A stretch of 64,000 bases of DNA from Hyphomonadaceae bacterium UKL13-1 (GTDB lineage Bacteria; Pseudomonadota; Alphaproteobacteria; Caulobacterales; Aquidulcibacteraceae). The first letter of the stretch is position 1, and every line of letters begins with the position of its first letter. Below are positions 9,404-17,599 of the stretch, in pieces. The translations under genes and the position numbers were made by a program. Below the pieces are notes generated by a model, which saw nothing but the letters and a program-made list of their open reading frames with translations, had not been told where the DNA came from and made no database searches. Where the stretch lies: NCBI GenBank assembly GCA_001602435.1, contig CP012156.1, forward strand, positions 1,446,001-1,510,000, read 5' to 3'.

Positions 9404-10470
9404 CCCATTTCCCGAGCCGTCAAGACCGTTTGGCCAAGATCGAAGCCATCGCCCAGGACCGTATCCTCATTTTGGACGGGGCGATGGGCACGATGATCCA
9501 GACGTTCAAGCTGGAAGAAGATGATTATCGCGGTGACCGCTTTGCCGATCATGGTCATCCGTTGAAGGGTAATAATGATCTTTTGGTCATCACCAAGCCA
9601 GACATCATCTTGGGCATTCATGAGGCATTCTTGAAGGCTGGTGCTGATCTCATCTCCACCAATAGCTTCAATGCGACTACGATCAGCCAAGCTGATTATG
9701 CGCTTGAACCCCTTGCTTATGAGCTGAATTTCGAAGCCGCCAAATTGGCCCGTCAGGCGTGTTTGGCGTTTGAAACGGCCGATGCGCCCAAGGCCGTTGT
9801 TGGCTCCATCGGACCCACAAACAAGACTTTGTCCTTGTCTCCTGATGTGAATGATCCAAGCTATCGTGCTGCATCCTTTGATGAAATGGTTGTTGCTTAT
9901 CGGGAGCAAACCTTGGGCCTGTTGGATGGCGGTGTTGATTTCCTGATGGTTGAGACCATTTTCGACACCTTGGTGGCCAAGGCTGCGCTCTATGCGCTTT
10001 CTGAGGTGTTGGAAGAGCGTGGCGAGGCTGTGCCCATTATGATTTCCGGCACGATCACCGACCGTTCGGGGCGGACTTTGTCTGGCCAGACCGTCGAAGC
10101 CTTCTGGAACGCCGTTCGCCATGTGAACCCTTGGTCCATCGGCCTCAATTGCGCCTTGGGCCCTAATGAGATGCGCCCCTTCTTGGCAGAATTGTCGCGC
10201 GTCGCAACCTGTCGGGTCTCGGTCTATCCTAATGCCGGTCTGCCAAACGCCTTTGGTGGCTATGACGAGACACCTGATGACATGTGCCACACCATGACGC
10301 CTTGGGCGCAAGAGGGACTGGTCAATGTGATGGGGGGATGCTGCGGCACGACGCCGGACCATATTCATCACATCGCCCACGCCGCCAGCCATGGTAAGCC
10401 GCGCGTCGCCCCTGCGATCCAAACCGCCTTGAGGCTTTCTGGCCTTGAACCCTTTACTGCTGCAGCGTGA
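9400..10470 (+). CDS. metH: Methionine synthase, homocysteine-binding subunit (split MetH, N-terminal part)
   Basis: This 356-residue protein is the zinc-dependent homocysteine methyltransferase module that forms the N-terminus of the one-chain MetH. It begins at [15 protein letters not shown] and ends after the zinc motif: Cys in IGLNCALGP and the pair in [11 protein letters not shown]. The folate, cobalamin and reactivation modules are on the next gene, which starts at a GTGA overlap. The break falls between domains and both parts look intact, so this is a split enzyme, not a frameshifted pseudogene. Confidence 0.93.
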   Translation: MTHFPSRQDRLAKIEAIAQDRILILDGAMGTMIQTFKLEEDDYRGDRFADHGHPLKGNNDLLVITKPDIILGIHEAFLKAGADLISTNSFNATTISQADYALEPLAYELNFEAAKLARQACLAFETADAPKAVVGSIGPTNKTLSLSPDVNDPSYRAASFDEMVVAYREQTLGLLDGGVDFLMVETIFDTLVAKAALYALSEVLEERGEAVPIMISGTITDRSGRTLSGQTVEAFWNAVRHVNPWSIGLNCALGPNEMRPFLAELSRVATCRVSVYPNAGLPNAFGGYDETPDDMCHTMTPWAQEGLVNVMGGCCGTTPDHIHHIAHAASHGKPRVAPAIQTALRLSGLEPFTAAA

Positions 10471-13157
10471 TCGAGAACAATTTGACCAATCCTTTTTCTA
10501 ACTTTGTCATCGTCGGCGAGCGGACCAATGTGACCGGTTCTGCCAAGTTCCGTAAGCTCATTGAAAATGACGATTATACCGCTGCTTTGGCCGTCGCGCT
10601 GCAACAAGTTGAGAGTGGGGCCAATGTGCTCGACATCAATATGGATGCGGCGCTGATCGATGGCGTGAAGGCGATGACGACCTTCTTGAACCTGATCTCG
10701 GTCGAACCTGACATCGCTAAAGTGCCTCTGATGATCGACAGCTCTAAGTGGGAGATCATTGAGGCGGGCCTGAAATGCACCCAAGGCAAGCCCATCGTAA
10801 ACTCTATCTCGATGAAGGAAGGTGAGGCGCAATTCTTGGCTCAAGCTAAGAAGGTACGCCGCTATGGGGCTGCCGCCGTCGTCATGGCGTTCGATGAATT
10901 GGGCCAAGCCGATACGGTTGATCGCAAGGTCGAGATTTGCACCCGCGCCTATAATCTCTTGCGCGACAAGCTGGACTTTCCGCCCGAAGATATCATTTTC
11001 GACCCCAATATCTTTGCGGTCGCGACCGGCATTGAAGAGCATAATGATTATGGTGTCGCCTTTATCGAAGCGACGCGCATCATTCGCGAAACCTTGCCCC
11101 ATGCCCATGTTTCGGGAGGGGTCTCCAACGTGTCCTTCTCGTTCCGGGGTAATGAGCCGGTGCGCGAGGCCATGCACGCGGTCTTCCTCTATCACGCGAT
11201 CAAAGCGGGCATGGATATGGGGATCGTCAATGCTGGCCAATTGGCGGTCTATGATTCCATCGATTTGGAACTGCGCGAGCGGTGCGAAGATGTGATCTTG
11301 AACCGTCGCGCTGATTCGACAGAGCGCTTGCTGGAGACCGCCGAAAACTATCGCGGCAAAGAAGGTCAGAAGGCAGCCGTCAAGGATATGACTTGGCGCG
11401 AAGCACCGGTTCGTGAGCGTCTGGCGCACTCCTTGGTGCACGGCATCACAGAATTCATCGTTGAAGATACCGAAGCCGCGCGCCTCGAAGCCGATAGGCC
11501 CCTGCACGTGATCGAAGGCCCGTTGATGGACGGGATGAATGTGGTTGGCGACCTGTTTGGCTCGGGCAAAATGTTCTTGCCGCAAGTGGTCAAGTCCGCC
11601 CGCGTGATGAAGCAAGCTGTGGCCCATCTTCTGCCTTACATGGAAGAAGAAAAGTTGCGCCTTGGCACGCAAGATCAGGCAGCAGGTAAAGTCCTTATGG
11701 CGACCGTGAAGGGCGATGTGCACGATATTGGCAAGAATATCGTCGGCGTCGTGCTGCAATGTAATGGCTTTGACGTCGTTGACCTTGGCGTCATGGTCAG
11801 TTGCGAGAAGATCCTTGAAGCCGCGCGCGAGCATAAGGTTGATATCATCGGCCTGTCTGGCCTGATCACCCCCAGTTTGGACGAAATGAGCTGGGTTGCG
11901 AGCGAGATGGAGCGTCAGGGCTTCGGCGACATGCCCTTGTTGATCGGCGGAGCGACCACCTCGCGCACCCATACCGCCGTCAAGATTGCGCCCAATTATA
12001 AGGGCCCTGTGCTCTATGTAACCGACGCCAGCCGTGCGGTCCCTGTTGTGCAAAAGCTGTTGGGCGATGATCGTCAGGATTTGATCCAAGAGACGCGCGA
12101 AGATCAAGAGCGCGCCCGTCTTGCCCACTTTGCCGGCCAAGATAAGCGCCCGCGTGCGACTTTAGCTGCGGCACGCGCCAATGCGGCTAAATTGGACTTT
12201 TCCGACTATCAGCCGCCCAAGCCGAGCTTTATCGGCACCCAAGTGTTTGACGATTATCCACTGGCCGATTTGGTGCCCGTCATCGACTGGACGCCTTTCT
12301 TTGCCACTTGGGAATTGCACGGCAAATTCCCAGCCATCCTCGAAGACGAGATTGTCGGCGAGGCGGCCAAGCCGCTCTATGCCGATGCGCGTGCCATGTT
12401 GGACAAGATGGTCGCTGAAAAATGGGTCACGGCTAAGGGCGTGATCGGTTTCTGGCCTGCCAATCGGGTTGGGGATGATATTTCAGTCTGGCAAGACGAA
12501 GCCCGCACAAAGCGGGAGGCGACCTTCCACACCTTGCGCCAGCAAATGATCAAGAGCGCGGGCAGCGCCAATTTGGCCCTGGCAGATTTTGTCGCGCCAG
12601 AAGGCGTGGATGACTGGATTGGTGGCTTTGCGGTTACCGCTGGCCACGGCGAGCGCGAACGTACCCAAGCCTTTAAAGACGCCAATGATGACTATTCCGC
12701 CATTTTGTTCCAAGCTTTGTGCGACCGCTTGGCCGAAGCCTTTGCGGAGCGCATGCATGAATTGGTGCGCAAGAACCATTGGGGCTATGAACCCAATGAG
12801 CAATTGGCCGTGGAAGATCTGATTGGCGAAAAATATCGCGGCATCCGCCCAGCCCCCGGCTATCCTGCCCAGCCAGATCATACTGAAAAACAGCAATTAT
12901 TCAGAATATTGGACGCTGAAGCTAAGGTTGGCATGAAACTTACTGAAAGCCTTGCCATGTTGCCAGGTTCGTCTGTTTCCGGCCTGTATTTCAGCCATCC
13001 ACAGTCGGAATATTTCGGTGTTGGCCGGATCGACCGGGATCAGGTCAGCGAATATGCGATCCGCAAGGGCATGGAAATGCGCGAAGCCGAACGTTGGTTG
13101 GCCCCCATTCTGGCCTATGATCCAACCCAACCCGCCAAAGTAACCCAAGAGGCTTAG
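10467..13157 (+). CDS. metH: Methionine synthase, folate/cobalamin subunit (split MetH, C-terminal part)
   Basis: At 896 residues this carries the rest of MetH. Residues about 1-290 are the pterin-binding domain ([27 protein letters not shown]). Residues about 330-550 are the cap and cobalamin domains, with [14 protein letters not shown] near 415-430 giving the His ligand of base-off B12. Residues from about 570 form the SAM-dependent reactivation domain, with [14 protein letters not shown] near 790. Start is GTG 10467, overlapping the previous stop. The enzyme needs cobalamin. A gene-free repeat region follows its stop. Confidence 0.95.
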   Translation: MIENNLTNPFSNFVIVGERTNVTGSAKFRKLIENDDYTAALAVALQQVESGANVLDINMDAALIDGVKAMTTFLNLISVEPDIAKVPLMIDSSKWEIIEAGLKCTQGKPIVNSISMKEGEAQFLAQAKKVRRYGAAAVVMAFDELGQADTVDRKVEICTRAYNLLRDKLDFPPEDIIFDPNIFAVATGIEEHNDYGVAFIEATRIIRETLPHAHVSGGVSNVSFSFRGNEPVREAMHAVFLYHAIKAGMDMGIVNAGQLAVYDSIDLELRERCEDVILNRRADSTERLLETAENYRGKEGQKAAVKDMTWREAPVRERLAHSLVHGITEFIVEDTEAARLEADRPLHVIEGPLMDGMNVVGDLFGSGKMFLPQVVKSARVMKQAVAHLLPYMEEEKLRLGTQDQAAGKVLMATVKGDVHDIGKNIVGVVLQCNGFDVVDLGVMVSCEKILEAAREHKVDIIGLSGLITPSLDEMSWVASEMERQGFGDMPLLIGGATTSRTHTAVKIAPNYKGPVLYVTDASRAVPVVQKLLGDDRQDLIQETREDQERARLAHFAGQDKRPRATLAAARANAAKLDFSDYQPPKPSFIGTQVFDDYPLADLVPVIDWTPFFATWELHGKFPAILEDEIVGEAAKPLYADARAMLDKMVAEKWVTAKGVIGFWPANRVGDDISVWQDEARTKREATFHTLRQQMIKSAGSANLALADFVAPEGVDDWIGGFAVTAGHGERERTQAFKDANDDYSAILFQALCDRLAEAFAERMHELVRKNHWGYEPNEQLAVEDLIGEKYRGIRPAPGYPAQPDHTEKQQLFRILDAEAKVGMKLTESLAMLPGSSVSGLYFSHPQSEYFGVGRIDRDQVSEYAIRKGMEMREAERWLAPILAYDPTQPAKVTQEA

Positions 13158-13173
13158 GGCTGATTCCAACGAT

Positions 13174-13211
13174 GTCATCCCCGCCGCAGCGAAGCGGAGA
13201 GCGGGGACCCC
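13174..13211 (+). repeat. Dispersed repeat A, copy 1
   Basis: A 38-bp element beginning GTCATCCCCG and ending GAGAGCGGGGACCCC, with a copy of the same length at 14213-14250. The ends are identical and the centre differs at a few bases. CATCCCCG and CGGGGA can pair. It is directly followed by a second hairpin (CCTCTCCC-act-GGGAGAGG) near 13229-13250. Confidence 0.8.
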
Positions 13212-13254
13212 GGTGGAATTTGCTCTCCCCCTCTCCCACTGGGAGAGGGGAGCA

Positions 13255-13389
13255 GCACCCATAGCCCCGCCAAGGAAAACCTTGCGAGGGTGCACCATAA
13301 AGAGGGGCCGGGGCGCGTGGTATGCGCCAAATGAGGTGGGCCAGATTAACGGACTGGCCCGGAATACGACGCAAACCGTGCGCCCCGGC
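13255..13389. other. Possible structured RNA segment
   Basis: A hairpin GCACCC...GGGTGC (about 13255-13292, inner pairing AAGG-aaaa-CCTT) is followed by a 10-bp helix GCCGGGGCGC (13307-13316) with GCGCCCCGGC (13380-13389). Inside lies a 7-bp hairpin GGGCCAG (13338-13344) with CTGGCCC (13354-13360). The arrangement resembles a folded non-coding RNA or a repeat element. I do not recognise a family and the transcribed strand is unknown. Confidence 0.35.
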
Positions 13390-13755
13390 TGAATAAGTGT
13401 GTGTGCTCGGGGTGGGTAACGAGGCCACCTTGTGGTTTGGTTCTTCCCCCGCCTAGTACGTAAAGGCCTCATTTTAGAAGCGCGTGCTTCTAAAAATACA
13501 TAAGGCTTCCCCAAGGCGTCTCAAAGGCATCGCCTAAGTTCTTGACCAAGGGCTTCACACGGCAGTCGGGCTCAAGCACACCGGGCATCAGGACAGCTAA
13601 TCCCAATGAAACACAAGGTCGCCACTTCAACCTCGATTAATCCCGCTTACCATCCCCAACCGGTGTCGCCGCTGCAGCAACAACGCCCTCTCGTTGGAGA
13701 TGGCCTTAAGTTATGCGGGGTTTGATGGGTGGGGGATAAGTTTTTATTTGTCCCT

Positions 13756-13824
13756 GCAAAGGACCGCGCAGCACGAGCTGCGCCTGTCAACGCGATGACA
13801 AGCGCAACTTTTGTTGCGCGTTCC
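13756..13824 (+). repeat. Direct repeat B, copy 1
   Basis: A 69-bp element starting GCAAAGGACCGCGCAGCACG and ending TTGTTGCGCGTTCC. A second copy lies at 14130-14199 in the same orientation. The first 40 bases are almost identical and the second half keeps a GCGCAA/TTGCGC-type hairpin. Three more perfect hairpins follow at once: 13831-13843, 13848-13861 and 13865-13878. Confidence 0.85.
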
Positions 13825-13902
13825 CCTTCACCGCCTTCGGCGGACACCGGCGCATGCGCCGATACCCCGTAAACGGGGAAGCTGGCCGCGAAGCGGACTG
13901 AA

Positions 13903-14128
13903 GGGGTGTTTCCATCTGGACCGATTTTGGTGCAACCTACGTTCCACCAAAATGGATGATCAAGGATGGGCGCGACATCTGGGTCGTCAAGTGCGCAGCT
14001 TCGCTGCGTCGCAAGCGATCCGTTTTCGAAGAAAACGGACACTTGACTACTCAGATGTCGCAAGAACAATTGAGACAGCGGTTTGGTGGACCGGAACGGG
14101 CACCAAACCGCTTCTAGATAGAAACCCC
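13903..14128. repeat. Large nested inverted repeat (two structured arms)
   Basis: Arm A (13903-13993) and arm B (14040-14128, inverted) are imperfect copies of one roughly 90-bp unit. Each arm holds its own hairpin with a 12-nt loop: ATTTTGGTG/CACCAAAAT in A (13924-13953) and AGCGGTTTGGTG/CACCAAACCGCT in B (14077-14112). The arms also pair with each other through GCGACATCTG (13972-13981) with 14052-14061 and GTCAAGTG (13986-13993) with 14040-14047. The 46-nt centre contains CCGTTTTC-gaa-GAAAACGG. The stem sequences differ between arms but pairing is kept. Confidence 0.85.
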
Positions 14129-14129
14129 A

Positions 14130-14199
14130 GCAAAAGGACCGCGCAGCACGAGTTGCGCCTGTCAACGCGTACCGATGCGCAGCTCTTGCTGCGCGTTCC
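14130..14199 (+). repeat. Direct repeat B, copy 2
   Basis: Second copy of the element at 13756-13824, beginning one base after the large inverted repeat ends. The two copies of repeat B therefore bracket the small hairpins and the inverted repeat, giving a composite unit of about 445 bp. Confidence 0.85.
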
Positions 14200-14212
14200 T
14201 CTCCCCCATCCT

Positions 14213-14250
14213 GTCATCCCCGTCGGAACAAAGTGGAGAGCGGGGACCCC
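14213..14250 (+). repeat. Dispersed repeat A, copy 2
   Basis: Same 38-bp unit as 13174-13211, same orientation, about 1 kb away. The two copies lie near the outer edges of the gene-free region. Confidence 0.8.
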
Positions 14251-14270
14251 ATGGGACGTTGCGGCACAAG

Positions 14271-14298
14271 ATCCCGGATCGGCTTCGCCGTCCGGGAT
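14271..14298. repeat. REP-like hairpin at the 3' end of rsmA
   Basis: ATCCCGGA pairs with TCCGGGAT and the inside CGGC-ttc-GCCG extends the stem, with one bulged T. It lies about 30 nt past the rsmA stop and could stabilise or end that transcript, but no T-run follows on either strand. Confidence 0.6.
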
Positions 14299-14327
14299 GA
14301 CAAAGTGCTCAAATGATTGCCTTCCAA

Positions 14328-15155
14328 CTAGCCCTGTGCCCGCCACGCCTTGGCTAAAGCAAAGAAGCCCTCAGGCTCAATGGTTTCGGGCCGCGCGGTC
14401 GGATCAATGCCTGCTGCGTTCAAAATCGCTTCACAATTGCCAAGACCTTTGAGGCTAGCGCGCAGCATTTTCCGCCGCTGGCCGAAGGCATGGGCTGTGA
14501 CATGCTCCAGCCCCGCTAAATCGTCAAAAGGCTTCTTATGATCTTCCAAAATTACAATCGCGCTTTCGACCTTGGGCGGCGGCACAAAAGCCAAGCGCGG
14601 CACATGGAGTGCCAGTCGGGCGTCACATCTGGCGGCAGCCAAGACGGCGAGGCGGCCATAATGAGGGCTACCCGGGCGGGCGCAAATGCGTTCTGCCACT
14701 TCGGTTTGAAACATCAAACACATCGGCCCACGCCAAGGTCCTGCCTTTAGCCACTTCACCAATAGGGGCGTGCCGACATTATAGGGCAGGTTTGAAATGA
14801 TGCGGGCAGGGCCAGATGCGCCGTGGCTCGTCAAGAGTGCTTCTTCGTCGACCGCCAGCGCATCGGCCTCCATCACCACCAAACGATCAAGCTGGTCGGC
14901 AAAAAAGCTTTTGAGGTGGGCAACAAAGCGGGGGTCTTTTTCCACCACAATGACTTTCGCGGCAGGACTGGCCAGAAGGGCATGGGTCAGCCCACCCGGA
15001 CCCGGACCTATCTCCAGCACTGTTTCACCTGCTTGGATGCCCGCCAAGCGCGCAATCTTTCCAGTGAGATTAAGGTCTAACAGAAAGTGTTGGCCCAAGC
15101 TTTTTCGGGCAAACAAATCTGATTCTTCCAGCGCTTGGCGCAAGTCGCCGCTCAT
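14328..15155 (-). CDS. rsmA: 16S rRNA dimethyladenosine transferase
   Basis: RsmA (KsgA) dimethylates A1518 and A1519 of 16S rRNA with SAM. The 275-residue protein opens with the family start KSLGQHFLLDLNLTGKIA, has the SAM loop VLEIGPGPGGLTHALL, and the NLPYN catalytic motif at IISNLPYNVGTPLLVKW. Its start overlaps the pdxA stop by 4 nt, so it is the last gene of the lptF-to-rsmA cluster. Confidence 0.96.
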   Translation of the reverse strand: MSGDLRQALEESDLFARKSLGQHFLLDLNLTGKIARLAGIQAGETVLEIGPGPGGLTHALLASPAAKVIVVEKDPRFVAHLKSFFADQLDRLVVMEADALAVDEEALLTSHGASGPARIISNLPYNVGTPLLVKWLKAGPWRGPMCLMFQTEVAERICARPGSPHYGRLAVLAAARCDARLALHVPRLAFVPPPKVESAIVILEDHKKPFDDLAGLEHVTAHAFGQRRKMLRASLKGLGNCEAILNAAGIDPTARPETIEPEGFFALAKAWRAQG

Positions 15156-16162
15156 GACGTCATCCGCCCATGTGCCATAGCGGCCGCCATTTGAATGGCG
15201 GCGATCATGGATTCAGCACGCGCAATGCCGCGCCCGGCAATATCAAACCCGGTGCCATGGTCGGGACTGGTCCGGATGATGGGCAGGCCCAAGGTGGCAT
15301 TGACGCCGCCCCAAAAATCGAGCGCCTTGAGTGGGATCAGGGCTTGATCGTGATACATGCAGATGGCGGCATCAAAGGTCGCGCGCGCTTCGCTGTGAAA
15401 AAGGCTGTCTGCGGGCAGGGGGCCGCGAACCTGGAGGCCCATCGCCTGAAGCGCGGCAACAGCGGGAGCAATCACGCGGGCCTCTTCATCGCCAAAGGCC
15501 CCATCCTCGCCCGCATGCGGGTTCAAAGCGGCAACAACCAAGCGCGGTGCCTTCAGGCCCAAATCGCGCTGCAGCGCCTCGGCGGTCACCAGGGCCGCGT
15601 GGACGATAGCTTCTTGTGTCAACCGGCTGGGCACTTCTGACAGCGCGCAATGAATGGTGACAGGCACAACGCGCAAACCCTCTACTGCCAGCATCATGAC
15701 CGGCCCGCGGGTCTGCTCAAAAGGGGTGGTGGCTAACAAAGCGCCTAAGAATTCGGTATGGCCCGGATGGCTAAACCCTGCCGCCATCAACACGGACTTC
15801 GCTATCGGGGCGGTAACGAGCGCTAATGCTTGGCCGGAGAGAACCAAATCGACCCCGTGCTCAATGGCACCCAAAATCACGCCAGCATGGGCAGGATTGG
15901 GCTGGCCAACCACGACGCCCGGCGCTTTAAAACCCTTCAAAACCGGCAGGGCATCGCAAAAGACTTGGGGTGCCTCAGAAACCTCGGAGATGGGTTGCGT
16001 TGGAACCGAGCTATAGAGGGCAGGGTCGCCCAAAACGCAAAAGGGCGTTGGGCCATGACACAAGGCTTGCCAAGCTTTGGCTGTGACCTCTGGCCCAATA
16101 CCAGTTGGATCGCCCATCGAAATGACCAGCGGCCGTGTGGGGGCGGATAAGTCTATAGCCAC
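15152..16162 (-). CDS. pdxA: 4-hydroxythreonine-4-phosphate dehydrogenase
   Basis: PdxA is an NAD-dependent enzyme of pyridoxal phosphate synthesis. Its start PLVISMGDPTGIGPEV and metal-binding histidines in HPGHTEFLG, NPHAGEDGAFG and YHDQALIPLK are present. I prefer GTG 16162 (336 residues), four bases after the surA stop, over ATG 16222, which would overlap surA by 56 nt and add an unconserved leader. pdxA-rsmA behind surA is a widespread order in proteobacteria. Confidence 0.92.
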   Translation of the reverse strand: MAIDLSAPTRPLVISMGDPTGIGPEVTAKAWQALCHGPTPFCVLGDPALYSSVPTQPISEVSEAPQVFCDALPVLKGFKAPGVVVGQPNPAHAGVILGAIEHGVDLVLSGQALALVTAPIAKSVLMAAGFSHPGHTEFLGALLATTPFEQTRGPVMMLAVEGLRVVPVTIHCALSEVPSRLTQEAIVHAALVTAEALQRDLGLKAPRLVVAALNPHAGEDGAFGDEEARVIAPAVAALQAMGLQVRGPLPADSLFHSEARATFDAAICMYHDQALIPLKALDFWGGVNATLGLPIIRTSPDHGTGFDIAGRGIARAESMIAAIQMAAAMAHGRMTS

Positions 16163-16166
16163 GCGA

Positions 16167-17462
16167 TCAAGGCTGGATGATCGCCGCTTCGCGGCGGATA
16201 TCGCGCAGATAGCGGCGGGCAATCAGGGCCAATTCCTGATCGTACAGGCGGTCTTCCAATTGCTCGAGCGTTGGGATGTCAGATCCTGTATTCTCACGGT
16301 CGCACAACACCATGACATGCACGCCTGAATCGGAACGGAATACCGCGCTGGCTTGGCCATTCGAGAGACCCAATGCTTGGGTGCGGAAAGGCTCGCCCAA
16401 ATCTTCGTCTTGCACTTCGCCATAATCAATGACTTCAAGCGAACTGCGTTGCGCGGCGCGGGTTACGCCATCGCAGCCGTTGCGTAGGGCGTCGCGGCTG
16501 AGGCGCGCGGCCTGCTCTGCTCGCTTCCACGTGGCTTCGTCCGAACCTGCTGCGACTTTGCGCGTCATTTCTTTGAGCTTCAACTTGGCCTTGGGTGGGC
16601 TAGGCTCACGTTTCTCGCGGACAGAGACGATCATGACGCCGCCTGGCACAACAATCGGGTCACTGACGGTGCCAGGGCCCATCTGCTCGACTGCTGCGGC
16701 GACCTCGGTCTTCAACTCGCCCAATGTGATCCAGCCCATATCGCCGCCAGTCGAGGCCGATGGCGCGAAGGAGAATTGCTGAGCGACCAATTGGAACGGG
16801 GTGCCGGCGCGCAATTGCTGCACCAAGGTCTTTGCGCCTTCGAGCGTTTGGGGTGCGCTTTGGGCGTTTTCGTCTTCCAAGAAGATCTCAGAAATCAGAA
16901 ATTGTGGCTTGTTTGTATTGGCCAAAATACGATCAAGCGCAGCCTTTACTTGGTCGCGATTGACCCGCACCCGAGATCCAAACCGTCCACTGACGATGCG
17001 CTGCCATACCACTTCGGCGCGCGTCTTGTCGCGATAGCTCTGCGCCGAGACACCAATATCGGCCAGATCGCGGAAGAAGGTCTCCAGCGTTGCGCCATTT
17101 TGACGGGCTTGGTTGGTCAAAATGCGGTCTATTTCCCGGTCGGACGCATCCACCTTGAACTTAGACGCCTCCTGCAATTGAAGCCGCTCGTCGATCAGTC
17201 CGTTCAAAGCAGCAGATGTCGCGCGCTGCACAAGTTCGGGCGTGACTTGCTGTGCCCCAGACGTCGCAATCAGAAACTGAACCCGTTGACGGACATCCAG
17301 CCGCGTAATTGGCTGATCATTAACAATGGCGGCAACGCCTTCGCTCAAAGGACGCTGCTGCGCCAAGCTGGGCTGAGGTTTTAGCCAGACCGCGCAAGAG
17401 AGCGCCAGCATCGCACCCAGTGCAACCCTGCCTGCACATGCGCTGATTGTCCCCTTGCTCAT
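16167..17462 (-). CDS. surA: SurA-like periplasmic peptidyl-prolyl isomerase/chaperone
   Basis: A periplasmic chaperone for outer-membrane proteins, coded between lptD and pdxA. With ATG 17462 (431 residues; GGAG just upstream) a signal peptide ends at SLAQQ; ATG 17507 would give an unusually long leader. After it come the SurA N-terminal domain (VAAIVNDQPITRLDVRQRVQ), a parvulin-type rotamase region (STGGDMGWITLGEL, DPIVVPGGVMIVSVREKR) and a C-terminal segment. Two full parvulin domains are not obvious, so it looks like the shorter alphaproteobacterial form. Confidence 0.88.
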   Translation of the reverse strand: MSKGTISACAGRVALGAMLALSCAVWLKPQPSLAQQRPLSEGVAAIVNDQPITRLDVRQRVQFLIATSGAQQVTPELVQRATSAALNGLIDERLQLQEASKFKVDASDREIDRILTNQARQNGATLETFFRDLADIGVSAQSYRDKTRAEVVWQRIVSGRFGSRVRVNRDQVKAALDRILANTNKPQFLISEIFLEDENAQSAPQTLEGAKTLVQQLRAGTPFQLVAQQFSFAPSASTGGDMGWITLGELKTEVAAAVEQMGPGTVSDPIVVPGGVMIVSVREKREPSPPKAKLKLKEMTRKVAAGSDEATWKRAEQAARLSRDALRNGCDGVTRAAQRSSLEVIDYGEVQDEDLGEPFRTQALGLSNGQASAVFRSDSGVHVMVLCDRENTGSDIPTLEQLEDRLYDQELALIARRYLRDIRREAAIIQP

Positions 17463-17599
17463 CCATTCACTCCGTGCGCCTGCGCGCGATTGTTTAGGTC
17501 TTACCATAGTCTTCTAGCCGAAAATCCGTTCATGACCAACGGACTCATCAGGCGCAAGTCAATGCACAGCAAATTTGTCGATCTTTAGGCAGACACGCC

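Larger units (their letters stand above)
13158..14327. other. Gene-free, repeat-dense intergenic region
   Basis: This 1.17-kb spacer between metH and the rsmA end has no reading frame with protein-like composition; the ORFs it holds change frame through repeats and match nothing I recognise. It contains at least two pairs of direct repeats, a large nested inverted repeat and many small hairpins, listed separately. Between 13390 and 13750 I see only one further feature, a perfect 10-bp hairpin at 13472-13495 (TTTTAGAAGC-gcgt-GCTTCTAAAA). I looked for rnpB, ssrA and SRP RNA signatures and did not find them. Confidence 0.8.

Noticed and set aside
10368..12140. 590-codon open frame antisense to metH
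   Set aside because: It is a shadow of the strongly biased codons of the intact metH gene, with no ribosome site and no recognisable domain.
13472..13495. Perfect 10-bp hairpin as a rho-independent terminator
   Set aside because: The T and A runs are inside the stem, and no T-run follows on either strand.
13158..13750. RNase P RNA, tmRNA or SRP RNA in the gene-free region
   Set aside because: The GAAAGTCCGGGC core of RNase P, the tmRNA tag and tRNA-like T arm, and the SRP GGAAGCAGC-type loop are not found on either strand.
13647..14452. ORFs of 170-215 codons within the repeat region
   Set aside because: They run through direct and inverted repeats on both strands and their amino acid make-up is repetitive; the inverted repeat explains why similar peptides appear on both strands.
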